Below are positions 26,189 to 35,498 of a stretch of 40,758 nucleotides of DNA, piece after piece. The stretch covers positions 1 to 40,758 of the forward strand of contig JAJFFN010000029.1 in assembly GCA_021776635.1 (NCBI GenBank), read 5' to 3'. The notes beneath the pieces were generated by a model, which made no database searches, was not told the origin of the DNA, and was given only the letters and a program-made list of their open reading frames with translations. Both the position numbers and the translations under genes were made by a program. The stretch is from Robiginitomaculum sp. (GTDB lineage: Bacteria; Pseudomonadota; Alphaproteobacteria; Caulobacterales; Maricaulaceae). Numbering within the stretch: the first letter of the stretch is position 1; each line of letters opens with the position of its first letter.

Positions 26189-27766
26189 TTATTGAAAGCA
26201 GGGCCGTAAAATCTTACCCGGCAGGACGGTTTGAGACTTTCCGTTATCAACAGCCATTTGGCCATTGACCAACAGGTATTTAACGCCCGTAGACAGTATG
26301 GCCGGGTTTTGGAAATCCGCTTTGGCGGCGAAAGTTTCGGGGTCAAACACCACAATATCTGCCTTATATCCTGTTTTAAGGTAGCCGCGCCCACAGAGCT
26401 TGAAAGTATCGGCGGCGAAACCGCTACTACGATAGAGGAATGTTTCCAATGGCATGATATTTTTTTGCTTTATATAAGTTTCGTATTTTCTTGAAAAGCT
26501 GGCAAATTTACGCGGATGGCCAGTGCCGCCGTCTGAACTGGTCATCACCCAGTTTTGGATCATAAAATTAGTCACATCATCTTCATTCATATTGAACGAT
26601 GCGATTTTTGCATTACCCTGTCGGGCAATTTCAATGGCCATTTCTACGGCTGGTATATTATTTTCTTCGGCTATTTCTTTTAAGGTTTTGCCAATCCATT
26701 CCGCCCGGCTCTTCTTGCCCTTTACGATTAATATTGTGTCTGCACCGCCGCGCCGCCGTAGGTTTTCAGCCACATCCACCAGTAATTTATCTCTGAGCTT
26801 GGGGTCGCTAAGCCGCGCTAAATACACTTCGTCGCCGCCTGCCTTAATTTCTCGCGGAATCAAAGCCGCCGAAAGGCTCGTACTAGAAGCCAACCACGGA
26901 TATTGGTCCGCCGTCACTCTTATACCGTCCGCCCTTGCCTTGTCTATCATTTCAATCACGGTTGCACTTTTACCCCAAACATCAACACCGAGCGCCTTGA
27001 TATGAGCAAAATGGACGGGAATATCGGCACGGCGCCCGATTTCAAGGACTTCTTCTATGGCCGCTTCTAAGCCAATATTATAGGTGCTTTCGTCGCGAAT
27101 GTGACTATCAAAAACACCGCCCTTGGCGCTGGCTATTTTTGCAAGTTCAACAACTTCATCAGTATCAGAAAAATTGCCCGGTACATAAAATAGCCCCGTA
27201 GACAAGCCGAGCGCACCAGCGTCCATGGCCATGCTTATGAGTGCTTTCATATCCGAAAGTTCTTTACTAGTCGGCGCACGGTCATCATTCCCCATTACTT
27301 GCCGACGGACCGCATTGTGGCCAACATAAAGCGCCGTATTAATGCCTATGCCAGCCGTTTGCAGGCTTGTAGCCGTAGCGGCAATATCTGGGTCTCCGCC
27401 GCCGTCATTCCCGTTAAATACACTCGTCACGCCTTGCAAACGATGATTGTCGTTTTGACGTATGGTGCTGTCCTCACTTTTCAGATCAACCATGCTGTGA
27501 GTATGGACGTCAATAAAGCCTGGTGCGACAACAAGTCCGCTAACATCCAAAACGGTATCTGCTTTTATTTGGTTTTTGGCCACACCAATGAAAATGATCT
27601 CGTCGTTTTTTATCGCCACATCGGTGCTTATGGCTTTCGAGCCATCACCCAGATAGACCTGCCCATTTATTAGCAGTAGGTCTGCTTGCACAGCCGATTT
27701 GCAAGCCGTTAGCGTTAATAAAAAAATTATACTTAGACTTTTTAAACTCGTCACGATTTTAATCAT
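26189..27766 (-). CDS. N-acyl-D-amino-acid deacylase (D-aminoacylase) lipoprotein
   Basis: A 525-residue amidohydrolase of the D-aminoacylase family: lipobox LTACK near residue 22, the metal-binding PGFIDVHTHSM, the long central insertion typical of this family (ALGLSTGLFYVPG, FDSHIRDES, IPVHFAHIKALG), and a C-terminal GRGYLKTGYKADIVVFDPETF. Family members split N-acyl-D-amino acids or dipeptides with D residues, releasing free D-amino acids. The lipobox places it at the envelope, whereas some relatives are cytoplasmic. Its ATG overlaps the upstream M14 gene by eight bases. Confidence 0.88.
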   Translation of the reverse strand: MIKIVTSLKSLSIIFLLTLTACKSAVQADLLLINGQVYLGDGSKAISTDVAIKNDEIIFIGVAKNQIKADTVLDVSGLVVAPGFIDVHTHSMVDLKSEDSTIRQNDNHRLQGVTSVFNGNDGGGDPDIAATATSLQTAGIGINTALYVGHNAVRRQVMGNDDRAPTSKELSDMKALISMAMDAGALGLSTGLFYVPGNFSDTDEVVELAKIASAKGGVFDSHIRDESTYNIGLEAAIEEVLEIGRRADIPVHFAHIKALGVDVWGKSATVIEMIDKARADGIRVTADQYPWLASSTSLSAALIPREIKAGGDEVYLARLSDPKLRDKLLVDVAENLRRRGGADTILIVKGKKSRAEWIGKTLKEIAEENNIPAVEMAIEIARQGNAKIASFNMNEDDVTNFMIQNWVMTSSDGGTGHPRKFASFSRKYETYIKQKNIMPLETFLYRSSGFAADTFKLCGRGYLKTGYKADIVVFDPETFAAKADFQNPAILSTGVKYLLVNGQMAVDNGKSQTVLPGKILRPCFQ

Positions 27767-28982
27767 TTTTGGCGTCCCATTCTATTAAATTTTTCATCAT
27801 TTCCTGCGCGAAAATTTTTGCCGCTAACTCTATGAATTTACGGTCCGTATTATCTCCGACTTCATAAGTGATTGCAGGAATTCCGTACGTCATATACATA
27901 TAGTTTTTCGAATTTGGCTGGCCCGAATTAGGGTTTTGTTCGCGCGTGAATTTGTATACATCTTTGCCAAGTTTTTTATTTATAACCGTTTCAACCGCTG
28001 ACAGCCAGTTTTTAGTAAAATTAGCTGGCCTAGTTGCTTCCGCGTCACTTTGTGTATACAAAAGATTGCGCCAGGTTGAATGAAAATCTAGGAACAATAC
28101 AATTTCATCACCACCATTCTCAAAGCGTCTTAATTCTTTTTCTACCGCCTGTGTTTCAGGTTGTGTGAAGAGACCCCAGTCGCGATTTAAATCGATACCG
28201 TTCATATTATGGCGCCAATTACCGTTGGTAACGCCATCTGGGTTCATATTGGGAATAAGAATAATATCATACTTATCACGGAAATTTTTGGCGAGATTAC
28301 TCTTCCCCAATACAGTTTCTATAAACGGCATCATAGCCATTGCGCCCGTGACTTCGGGTGGATGTTGTCGGCCAACAAATACTACATATGGCTTTTTAAT
28401 ATTTGGGTTTGTGCGGGCTTCAAGTTTATAAAGAGGTCGTCCTTCAATAGAATTACCAAGAATGGACTTTGATACAAAGTGCAGTTTTTCAGTTTTATCG
28501 ATCCAAGTATTGTGCACCCCTACAGAGAAAATTTCTTGAGCGGCAACGTAAATAGGCCGGTCTATTAGGCGAATATGCATTCGGATTTCATCTTCTGACA
28601 ATTTATCAATTTTCAATGGATCAAATATCTGCCAATTGATACCATCAGTGCTCACTTTAGGTGGGTAACGATGTTTAGCATGGGAGTATTTTAGGTTAAC
28701 ACTAAGCATGCCTTCTTGGCGCGGGGTCACTCTAAAAGCGTACCAAGCACTGCTATTTATAGGCTTGTTTTCAGGGTCGATAGTAATTGTTAATGATGTT
28801 GCTGATTTTATTTGGCAGTTATTGGCTCGCGACGCTGGGAAATTTACATCTATCGCCGCTGTTTCATTCTGGCAAAGCGCATTTGCTATTTCAGATGTAG
28901 ACGGTTGTGTAGCGAGAATTGTGGCGCAGTTCGCAAATAAGGTACATACTAGAACTAGTAAAATTTTACGATGCCAATACAT
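27759..28982 (-). CDS. M14 family zinc carboxypeptidase, exported
   Basis: A 407-residue protein with an N-terminal signal (KILLVLVCTLFANCATILA; the FANC could be a poor lipobox). An N-terminal beta domain of about 150 residues (SAWYAFRV, like that before cytosolic-carboxypeptidase-type M14 domains) is followed by the catalytic domain. Zinc ligands are His207, Glu210 (RQHPPEVTG) and His301 (DFHST), with catalytic Glu374 (TYEVGD) and substrate-binding NRDW (266-269). It trims C-terminal residues. It overlaps dadA upstream by 17 bases and the deacylase downstream by eight. Confidence 0.87.
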   Translation of the reverse strand: MYWHRKILLVLVCTLFANCATILATQPSTSEIANALCQNETAAIDVNFPASRANNCQIKSATSLTITIDPENKPINSSAWYAFRVTPRQEGMLSVNLKYSHAKHRYPPKVSTDGINWQIFDPLKIDKLSEDEIRMHIRLIDRPIYVAAQEIFSVGVHNTWIDKTEKLHFVSKSILGNSIEGRPLYKLEARTNPNIKKPYVVFVGRQHPPEVTGAMAMMPFIETVLGKSNLAKNFRDKYDIILIPNMNPDGVTNGNWRHNMNGIDLNRDWGLFTQPETQAVEKELRRFENGGDEIVLFLDFHSTWRNLLYTQSDAEATRPANFTKNWLSAVETVINKKLGKDVYKFTREQNPNSGQPNSKNYMYMTYGIPAITYEVGDNTDRKFIELAAKIFAQEMMKNLIEWDAKND

Positions 28983-30255
28983 GTTTTTTCTCTACTCCTA
29001 CCGCCGAAGAATTACGTAAGGATTGGCCAACTAATTGTGCAATATGCTCAGCACTGCCCATCGCCAATGTTAGCCCTAATGAGCCGTGACCGATATTATA
29101 ATATAGTCCGCCAATTGAACTTGCCTTCACTATTGGTATGCCAGAGGGTGTCATTGGCCGCAAGCCCGACCATAAATTATCCTCGCCGTCATAATTGGCT
29201 ATATCAGGCCAGAGGTTCTGTGCCGTGTCCAGTAAGGTTAGTCCGCGTAAATCAATTTTTGCTTCAGGTAAATTAGCGTCTAAAAATCCTGCGATGCGAA
29301 TTTCATCGCCTAAATTAGAAAATACAATTTTTCTTATAGGGTCCGTAATGCTCATCTTTGGCAATTGGTTCGTTGTAGGCAAAGTTAGGCTGTAGCCGCG
29401 CATTGGATATATAGGGAATTTCTTCCCAACCGTTTTTAAAACCTTGTTCGCTCCCGAACCCAAACAGGTAATAACGGCGTCACAGTTGAACATTTCTTTA
29501 TCAGTTTGCACGTTTGTGATTTCATTGTTTTGACGGACCAGCTTTATTATTTTTTGGCCGAAATGATATTTAACTTTGAATTTAGTCTCACTAATGGTTT
29601 GTATTTTTTTGCAAAAAGCCAGTGGATCTAGGACTTTGTCGCCGAGCGCAAATATACCACCGCAAAATTCCCCGCGCCACGAGCTTAGTGCAGGTTCGCG
29701 CTTGATACAGCCAGCTTTATCCAGCATTTCAACATCAAATCCATAAGACTTTTTCAGCTCTGCAGATTCATTAAATTTTTGCATTTCTTCAGAATTTCGA
29801 GCTAATATTATTTTTCCCGCACCCTTAGCCAGGATTGCGCCGCCCTGTAATTCAGAGTCTGATAAATCAGAGCTTGAGACTTCAGAGCAAAGCCGTTCCA
29901 TTGCCTCTTTAGACCTCTGGGCATGCTCTAGCATGACCTGCATATTCGCTTTAGTTTTTTCCGGCGTGCAATTGCGTAAAAATTCAAGTCCCCACATATA
30001 ATAACTTAAATTTTTTGCTAAACGCAACCGAATGCCACCGTCTCGCCCTAACATGTATTTTGGAATATTTTTGAGGGTAGCCAAATTAGCAAATGGATCA
30101 ACATAACTATAAGCAAGTTGTGCACCATTAGCATGACTGGCTTGGGAGGCGACGCTGTCTGCCTGGTCAATAACTAAAACTTCGTGCCCTAAACGGCCAA
30201 GCGCATGTGCTGTTGTAACTCCAACGATACCAGCTCCCAACACAAGTATTTTCAC
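28966..30255 (-). CDS. dadA: D-amino acid dehydrogenase (DadA-like FAD oxidoreductase)
   Basis: About 429 residues of the DAO/DadA family: Rossmann motif KILVLGAGIVGVTTAHALGRLG at the very start, the flavin region QASHANGAQLAYSYVDPFANL, and a C-terminal GLRPMTPSGIPIVKASSIGGLYYNIGHGSLGLTLAMGSA, as in DadA. It oxidises D-amino acids to 2-oxo acids and ammonia at the inner membrane, feeding electrons to quinone. GTG 30255 is chosen because GGAGAG lies five bases before it and the dinucleotide motif starts at once. First gene of the overlapping cluster. A D-hydroxyproline-type dehydrogenase is the main alternative. Confidence 0.87.
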   Translation of the reverse strand: MKILVLGAGIVGVTTAHALGRLGHEVLVIDQADSVASQASHANGAQLAYSYVDPFANLATLKNIPKYMLGRDGGIRLRLAKNLSYYMWGLEFLRNCTPEKTKANMQVMLEHAQRSKEAMERLCSEVSSSDLSDSELQGGAILAKGAGKIILARNSEEMQKFNESAELKKSYGFDVEMLDKAGCIKREPALSSWRGEFCGGIFALGDKVLDPLAFCKKIQTISETKFKVKYHFGQKIIKLVRQNNEITNVQTDKEMFNCDAVITCLGSGANKVLKTVGKKFPIYPMRGYSLTLPTTNQLPKMSITDPIRKIVFSNLGDEIRIAGFLDANLPEAKIDLRGLTLLDTAQNLWPDIANYDGEDNLWSGLRPMTPSGIPIVKASSIGGLYYNIGHGSLGLTLAMGSAEHIAQLVGQSLRNSSAVGVEKKHVLAS

Positions 30256-30381
30256 ATTCTCTCCAAATCTTCCTTGCTTTATGCAAAGTTTCACCGCTCA
30301 CACAAAACTACCGTTCTGCCTGTTTTACTTCAGTTGTTATTTCAAGTAATTGTGCTTCAGCTTGCCAGTAGCAAAATGAAA

Positions 30382-30416
30382 CCCGACACGTTATTCACGT
30401 GCCGGGCTTTTGTTTT
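30382..30416. terminator. Intrinsic terminator after the TonB receptor gene
   Basis: CCCGACACGT (30382-30391), a 5-base loop and ACGTGCCGGG (30397-30406) form a 10-bp stem with one G-T pair. The plus strand continues into CTTTTGTTTTTT; the minus strand, which carries the gene, continues into TTTCATTTT. It separates the receptor from dadA, so dadA probably has its own promoter or depends on read-through. Confidence 0.75.
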
Positions 30417-33400
30417 TTAGTTAAACCTTTTGGTTATATCGATGTAAAATGCCCGTCCACGTCCCGAGTGCATGGAGGATTTAAACCCTCTAATTTCGTC
30501 GTCATGACGCGGCGCTTCATCGGTGACATTATTGATACCAAAGCGAATACGCGAGTCAGAGAATATACCCTCTCTATCACTTTCATATTGCACATAGACA
30601 TTGCCTGTCGCCCAGTCCTTTATCCGGTGCGGCTCACCGTTAACATCTAAACCCGCACCAGTATCGATAAATTTACCGACATAGTTGACACGGACACCAG
30701 CTCCAAAACCACTTTGGTGACGCCATGTGACATTACCAGAAGCGCTGTATTTAGGTGTCCCGTTTCGCTCTATCAAGCTACCAGAACCAGAAATTGAAAT
30801 AGACGGATCAATCAATCCAGCATCAACAGCATCGTTGACAATATTTGCTCTAGGAGATGGCTGCACAAACAATTGCTTCATTCTCGAGACATTGACCTTA
30901 ATATTAAAGTCACCGATTGCCGTATCGTCGATATTATAATAAATCGCATAATCAACACCACGCGCATCACGAGGTAACAGGTTAAGATATTGATCGCTAA
31001 TGAACAAAATATCACCAACCGGATCAATCCCAGTGCCTGCAGCGAAGGCAATTTGGTCGGCGGTAGGGGCAGCACGAACGACATTTGGATTAGAAGACCC
31101 TTGTACGCGTAAAGCATAGTCAAGGTCTACATGATTACTGCCACCAAATATGCCAACAAGGTCGACTTGATTAATGTCCCACCAGTCAATTGTCGCGGTG
31201 AAACCATTAAGAAAATCGAGGCCACCTGAAAGGCTTACCGGATCTAAAACCAAACCAAAGGTAAAGTTTTCGCTTTCTTCAGGCGTCAGGTTTTTGTTAC
31301 CATCACGGCGTTCTTCACGCGTTTCGGTAAAACCGCTACAAGCTGCAAAATTGGCAAATGTACCATTTCTAACACCGATTTCACAATTAATGCTATCTTC
31401 ATTTGTGTTGGACCTTGCTACACCAAGCTCATTAAGCTGTGGCAAGTTCGGCGCTCTGAAACCTTCAGACCAAGAAGCACGACCCTTCAACCAATCAAAT
31501 ACAGACCAAGAACCTGATACACGCGGCTTAAAACCACTGGAGCCTACATCTGAAAAGTCTTCAATCCGACCAGCTAATTGCAGGTTGAGATTCTGCATGA
31601 ACGGAATATTTTGGTCTGAGCCAACAATCGGAATAAGCAATTCACCAAAAGCAGAAAATACTTCGCGCGACCCGTTAGAATCAAATGTTGGTGATGACCC
31701 CATAGCATCACTGGCGGTAAATTGGCCAGAGACCGGATTGGTAAAGGTAATGGTGCCGTCAAGACGATCATCACGGTCTTCATCATAGGATTCGTATCTT
31801 GCTTCGACACCAAAGGCCGCCCCGATAGAACCAGCTGGCAGCTCAAAAAGATCACCTTTTGAGACTTTAAAATCGAACAAAGCAAGCTCTGTCGTGCTTT
31901 GCCTCTCCACATCAATTAAAAAAGTATCAATGACACTTTGTGGATTTGTGGTACTGTCCAGTGAATTTGGATTGTTCGGATCCGCACCATTAAACACATT
32001 AAAGGCATCTGGTGTTTCATTGTCCAATGCTGCAGCAAATAATGTCGACGACACACGATTGTCGGTTACATCTGTAGTTCTTGCTCGTGAATAAAGTGCA
32101 GCGCTATCCCATTCCCAGCCACTGGTAAAACCAGAGCCGCCAAATTCGCCGCGCGCGCCAACAAGTCCGCGAAATGTTGTATTCACAACATTGACATTAC
32201 GCTTGCCGAGCTCGGTCAAGCGGTAACGAGCACCATCAACAAATACTGGTAAACCCTCAATCGGCACATTAGTCAGACCAGGTAAGCGGTTGGGATTAAG
32301 TGTACCATCAGAAAAGTTAACCGGGCCAAATGGGTTCCAGTAATTATTTCTTGGAACGACAATATCGCCGCTAGAAATTGGCGTGATTGCTTCGATGGTT
32401 GCGTCTGTTTCAGCGCGGTAATAGCCCATTTCACCGTAAAGCTCGGTCGTATTATTAAGCTCATGATTGAGGAATAAAAAGCCGTTAAACCGTTTTCTAT
32501 CGGAAATTAAAGACCGATCCGCACCACGGTTGTGGCGTAAATCACGATCAAGCGAGCTGTCATCAATACAAATCCCTGGCGTAGACAAATCTGTTGCTGT
32601 TGTCCCACGACAGCCAGCAAATGTATCAGGCTGAATGTGGAAGCGTCCACTTGAATTCGTCAGAGTTGTACCATTTTGACGAACCCTTGTGCTACTACTT
32701 GTACGAAGGGTGAATTGACCCCAAGCGGTTCTGGTGTGACGATTATCAAATGACGTGTCGCCCTCAAAACTGGTACCAATGAGCAAAGACCGCGTATCAG
32801 AATTAGCTGACAATGCCAATTCATCCGAGTTCAAACCATTGCGTAAGGCGTAACTACCCGCAAAAGAAATATTGGTGCGATCATCGTTGAAATTTTTACC
32901 GTAATTAACGGTTAATTGTTGCTCATTGAGGCCTGTATGCTCTGCTTTGGTAGCTCTAAATGACGTTGTTAGCCCTTCAAAGTTATCTTTTAAAACAGAG
33001 TTAAAAACACCGGCAACTGCATCTGAACCATAAAGAGCGGATGCACCGTCGTTCAGCACCTCAACCCGTCTGATACCCGCAACCGGTAAAGCATTCATAT
33101 TGGCGACCACTGCCGGAACAAGGTTCTTAGTTTGTGTACCCGGATGGTTCACAACACGGCGGGAATTTAATAAGACAAGTGTATTGCCAGGCCCAAGCGA
33201 ACGCAAATTGATTGAGGAAATATCACCGCGAGAGTTATTAACCGTGTTATTGTTATCATCGCGAAAATCGACTTCGCCTTGACCTGGTATGGAGCGAATA
33301 AGATCGTCGCCGTCAAAGCTACCGATACCGTCTATATCATCTTGCCCCATAACAACGACAGGTAAAGTTGCCGTGACGCTAGCGCCTTTAACATGAGTAC

Positions 33401-33506
33401 CTGTGACGATAATTTCGTCATCAGATGCTTGACCGAACGCCTGTGAGCTTAAAGCTATAAGTGCTGATGAAAGCAACAGAGCTTTGTTGATTGATGCATG
33501 TTTCAT
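30417..33506 (-). CDS. TonB-dependent outer-membrane receptor
   Basis: A 1029-residue receptor: signal peptide ending SSQAFGQ, TonB-box-like stretch DDEIIVTGT, plug domain (about 40-190, with VVVMGQDDID, INLRSLGPGNTLVLLNSRRV and VEVLNDGASALYGSDAVAGVFN) and a 22-strand-type barrel ending in KRFN with the terminal aromatic close to the end. It imports large substrates across the outer membrane using TonB. The SD AAGGGGA is well placed. It lies between two LysR genes and the D-amino-acid/peptidase cluster, so peptides or acylated amino acids are the likely cargo (inference). Confidence 0.95.
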   Translation of the reverse strand: MKHASINKALLLSSALIALSSQAFGQASDDEIIVTGTHVKGASVTATLPVVVMGQDDIDGIGSFDGDDLIRSIPGQGEVDFRDDNNNTVNNSRGDISSINLRSLGPGNTLVLLNSRRVVNHPGTQTKNLVPAVVANMNALPVAGIRRVEVLNDGASALYGSDAVAGVFNSVLKDNFEGLTTSFRATKAEHTGLNEQQLTVNYGKNFNDDRTNISFAGSYALRNGLNSDELALSANSDTRSLLIGTSFEGDTSFDNRHTRTAWGQFTLRTSSSTRVRQNGTTLTNSSGRFHIQPDTFAGCRGTTATDLSTPGICIDDSSLDRDLRHNRGADRSLISDRKRFNGFLFLNHELNNTTELYGEMGYYRAETDATIEAITPISSGDIVVPRNNYWNPFGPVNFSDGTLNPNRLPGLTNVPIEGLPVFVDGARYRLTELGKRNVNVVNTTFRGLVGARGEFGGSGFTSGWEWDSAALYSRARTTDVTDNRVSSTLFAAALDNETPDAFNVFNGADPNNPNSLDSTTNPQSVIDTFLIDVERQSTTELALFDFKVSKGDLFELPAGSIGAAFGVEARYESYDEDRDDRLDGTITFTNPVSGQFTASDAMGSSPTFDSNGSREVFSAFGELLIPIVGSDQNIPFMQNLNLQLAGRIEDFSDVGSSGFKPRVSGSWSVFDWLKGRASWSEGFRAPNLPQLNELGVARSNTNEDSINCEIGVRNGTFANFAACSGFTETREERRDGNKNLTPEESENFTFGLVLDPVSLSGGLDFLNGFTATIDWWDINQVDLVGIFGGSNHVDLDYALRVQGSSNPNVVRAAPTADQIAFAAGTGIDPVGDILFISDQYLNLLPRDARGVDYAIYYNIDDTAIGDFNIKVNVSRMKQLFVQPSPRANIVNDAVDAGLIDPSISISGSGSLIERNGTPKYSASGNVTWRHQSGFGAGVRVNYVGKFIDTGAGLDVNGEPHRIKDWATGNVYVQYESDREGIFSDSRIRFGINNVTDEAPRHDDEIRGFKSSMHSGRGRAFYIDITKRFN

Positions 33507-33536
33507 AATATCCCCTTGGTTTTACATGTTCACGTA

Positions 33537-33565
33537 ATTTAACTATTTAGTGAGAGGTTGGTCAA
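33537..33565 (-). promoter_or_regulatory. Promoter candidate of the TonB receptor gene
   Basis: On the minus strand TTGACC (33565-33560), a 17-base spacer and TTAAAT (33542-33537), 31 bases before the start codon. A long perfect palindrome begins ten bases upstream of the -35. Confidence 0.5.
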
Positions 33566-33574
33566 ATACCAATA

Positions 33575-33613
33575 AATACATCATATATAACCTGTGGTTA
33601 TATATGATGTATT
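33575..33613. repeat. Perfect 18-bp inverted repeat upstream of the TonB receptor
   Basis: AATACATCATATATAACC (33575-33592), a 3-base centre (TGT) and the exact complement (33596-33613). It begins eight bases after the stop of the LysR gene and ends just upstream of the receptor promoter. It may be an A/T-rich terminator for the LysR genes, or an operator/activator site for the promoter, or both. No good T-run follows it. Confidence 0.7.
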
Positions 33614-33621
33614 GTTTATAT

Positions 33622-34536
33622 TTATTCGCGTGACGGAATAGTTTTTTTCAAAAATTGCTGCGTGCCTCTGCGTAGGGCATTAATAAAGTTATTGCGGTCA
33701 TCCGATGACGGTTCATTTGCACGTGTTGCGATGCAGACCTTAATATCAACCAAATCTAAAATATCTTTGTACTGAACGTCCGTCGTCATCTCTGAAAAGC
33801 CAGTTATTTTATCAATGATGGCGACACCAGCATTCTGCCTGACAAGTTGTTTGGCTATATAATAAGTTTCAACAACAATCCGCGAATTTACATTTCGCTC
33901 AAACGCTTTGCTTAATTTGTTGGCCAATAGACGCCCAAGCACGCTTTTTTCGTTTAATGTGATCAGTGGAAATGTTTCGATATCTCTACACTTTATTGCG
34001 TCTTTATTAGGGAGTTTATAGCTAAGCGGAGCCAAGCAAACAAATTTTGTGCGCCCAATTACAGTTGTACGTATACCGGGAATGTTGGGCGCACCAAATA
34101 TCATGCCTATATCTATTGTTCGCTTTTGCAGGGCTTTAATGATTTCCATGCTGTGTAGGGTTTCAACCTCAATAGTTATATCTGGATTTTGAGTCGAAAA
34201 TTGCGCCAAAGCCTTTGGCCCTATTTCGAGACCAAAGGCTGGCGTCATAGCAAATCTTATATGTCCTTTTTTGTTGTCGGCCAATTGACTTGCAAATGAT
34301 TTTAGTTCGGTAAATTTGTTAAATACCGGCTCGACTTGTTCAAACAGGATAATTCCCTTTTCAGTTGGCACCAAGCGGCCTTTACGGCGGTCGAACAGCT
34401 TAAAACCGAGCGTATCTTCTGCATGTTTTAACACCTTGCTGATACCTGGTTGTGATACATTTAAGGCTCGCGCTGCACCGCTTGCAGAACCGGTTAAATA
34501 TATGGCATGAAAAACCTCTATATGGCGTAATTTCAT
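33622..34536 (-). CDS. LysR-type transcriptional regulator (second of tandem pair)
   Basis: A 304-residue LysR regulator. The N-terminal winged helix-turn-helix reads MKLRHIEVFHAIYLTGSASG, then AARALNVSQPGISKVLKHAE; an effector-binding domain follows. It starts within the end of the upstream paralogue (4-base overlap), so the two are co-translated. With the receptor and D-amino-acid cluster downstream, it is the likely local regulator; the effector could be a D-amino acid or peptide (inference). Confidence 0.9.
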   Translation of the reverse strand: MKLRHIEVFHAIYLTGSASGAARALNVSQPGISKVLKHAEDTLGFKLFDRRKGRLVPTEKGIILFEQVEPVFNKFTELKSFASQLADNKKGHIRFAMTPAFGLEIGPKALAQFSTQNPDITIEVETLHSMEIIKALQKRTIDIGMIFGAPNIPGIRTTVIGRTKFVCLAPLSYKLPNKDAIKCRDIETFPLITLNEKSVLGRLLANKLSKAFERNVNSRIVVETYYIAKQLVRQNAGVAIIDKITGFSEMTTDVQYKDILDLVDIKVCIATRANEPSSDDRNNFINALRRGTQQFLKKTIPSRE

Positions 34537-35453
34537 AAATCGCCCCTATTGTGATCCACATGCTGGCTTTGCCACAAATCCAGTTCGGCTTTGAAGGCCG
34601 CTAAAAAGGCTTTTGCTGATGCCGAGAGCGGGTGTGCCTCAAGATACAAAGCATGGACCTCTATGTCTATCCCAGGATCAAGTTTTGCAAAACATAAATC
34701 CTCATCACTTGATGCACTTGCAGTAAACTCGTCAACGATTGCTATGCCAACATCATGCGCGGCAAGGTTTTTTGCAACGAAACAGGACTCAGCGGCGATA
34801 ATGGCTTCTAGGTTTTCACCTGTACTGTTAATTTCTTCCCACAATTTACCGCCGAGCGGGCCGCTCGGATTTAAAGTAATAACATCGTGCTTTATAACAC
34901 GTTTCAGCGGTAGACGCCCGGTAACTTTACGCATTCTATGTTTTTTGTAAACGCATGCATATTCGCATTTTCCCATAAATTTGCGCACTAGGCCTGCATG
35001 CCCCGGCGCATCAAATACAAGACCAATATGCGTGTCAAATTCCCGTAATGATGCGATTAAATCGCTATAATGCAAGGTTTGTAATTCAAATGTTGTTGCC
35101 GGTTTGGATTTGCGTACACGGGCGACTGCTCGCGGTAAAATTTCATATCCCAAACCTGTAACAGTTGAGATTTTTAGCCGGCCACTGAGCGCTTTTCGTA
35201 AGTCTTGGCTGGTTCTTTGCACCCGTGCCATACCGGCATAAACCTTGCTGACCTCGTCAAACAATAAATGGGCTTGCTCTGTTGGCACTAGCCCTCGCCC
35301 CGTCCTCGTAAACAAGGCAAACCCGATCTGGTCTTCAGCATGTTGGAGCGCCTTGCTAACGGCTGGTTGTGAGATATTGAGTTTACGTGCGGCCTCACTT
35401 ACTGATTTATATCTATAAACGGCGTGAAATATTTCTATATGTCGCAACTTCAT
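34533..35453 (-). CDS. LysR-type transcriptional regulator (first of tandem pair)
   Basis: A 306-residue LysR regulator closely related to its downstream neighbour. Both begin MKLRHIE-FHA-Y, share SQPxxSKxLxHAEDxxGFxLF and the same overall length. The effector-binding halves differ more (CEYACVYKKHRMRKV here). GAGGAAA precedes the ATG. Two overlapping paralogous LysR genes suggest a duplicated pair responding to related effectors or acting as mixed oligomers. Confidence 0.9.
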   Translation of the reverse strand: MKLRHIEIFHAVYRYKSVSEAARKLNISQPAVSKALQHAEDQIGFALFTRTGRGLVPTEQAHLLFDEVSKVYAGMARVQRTSQDLRKALSGRLKISTVTGLGYEILPRAVARVRKSKPATTFELQTLHYSDLIASLREFDTHIGLVFDAPGHAGLVRKFMGKCEYACVYKKHRMRKVTGRLPLKRVIKHDVITLNPSGPLGGKLWEEINSTGENLEAIIAAESCFVAKNLAAHDVGIAIVDEFTASASSDEDLCFAKLDPGIDIEVHALYLEAHPLSASAKAFLAAFKAELDLWQSQHVDHNRGDL

Positions 35454-35498
35454 AGGTTTTCCTCACACTATACAAAAGCAAGACTTTGGGTTTTTCAA

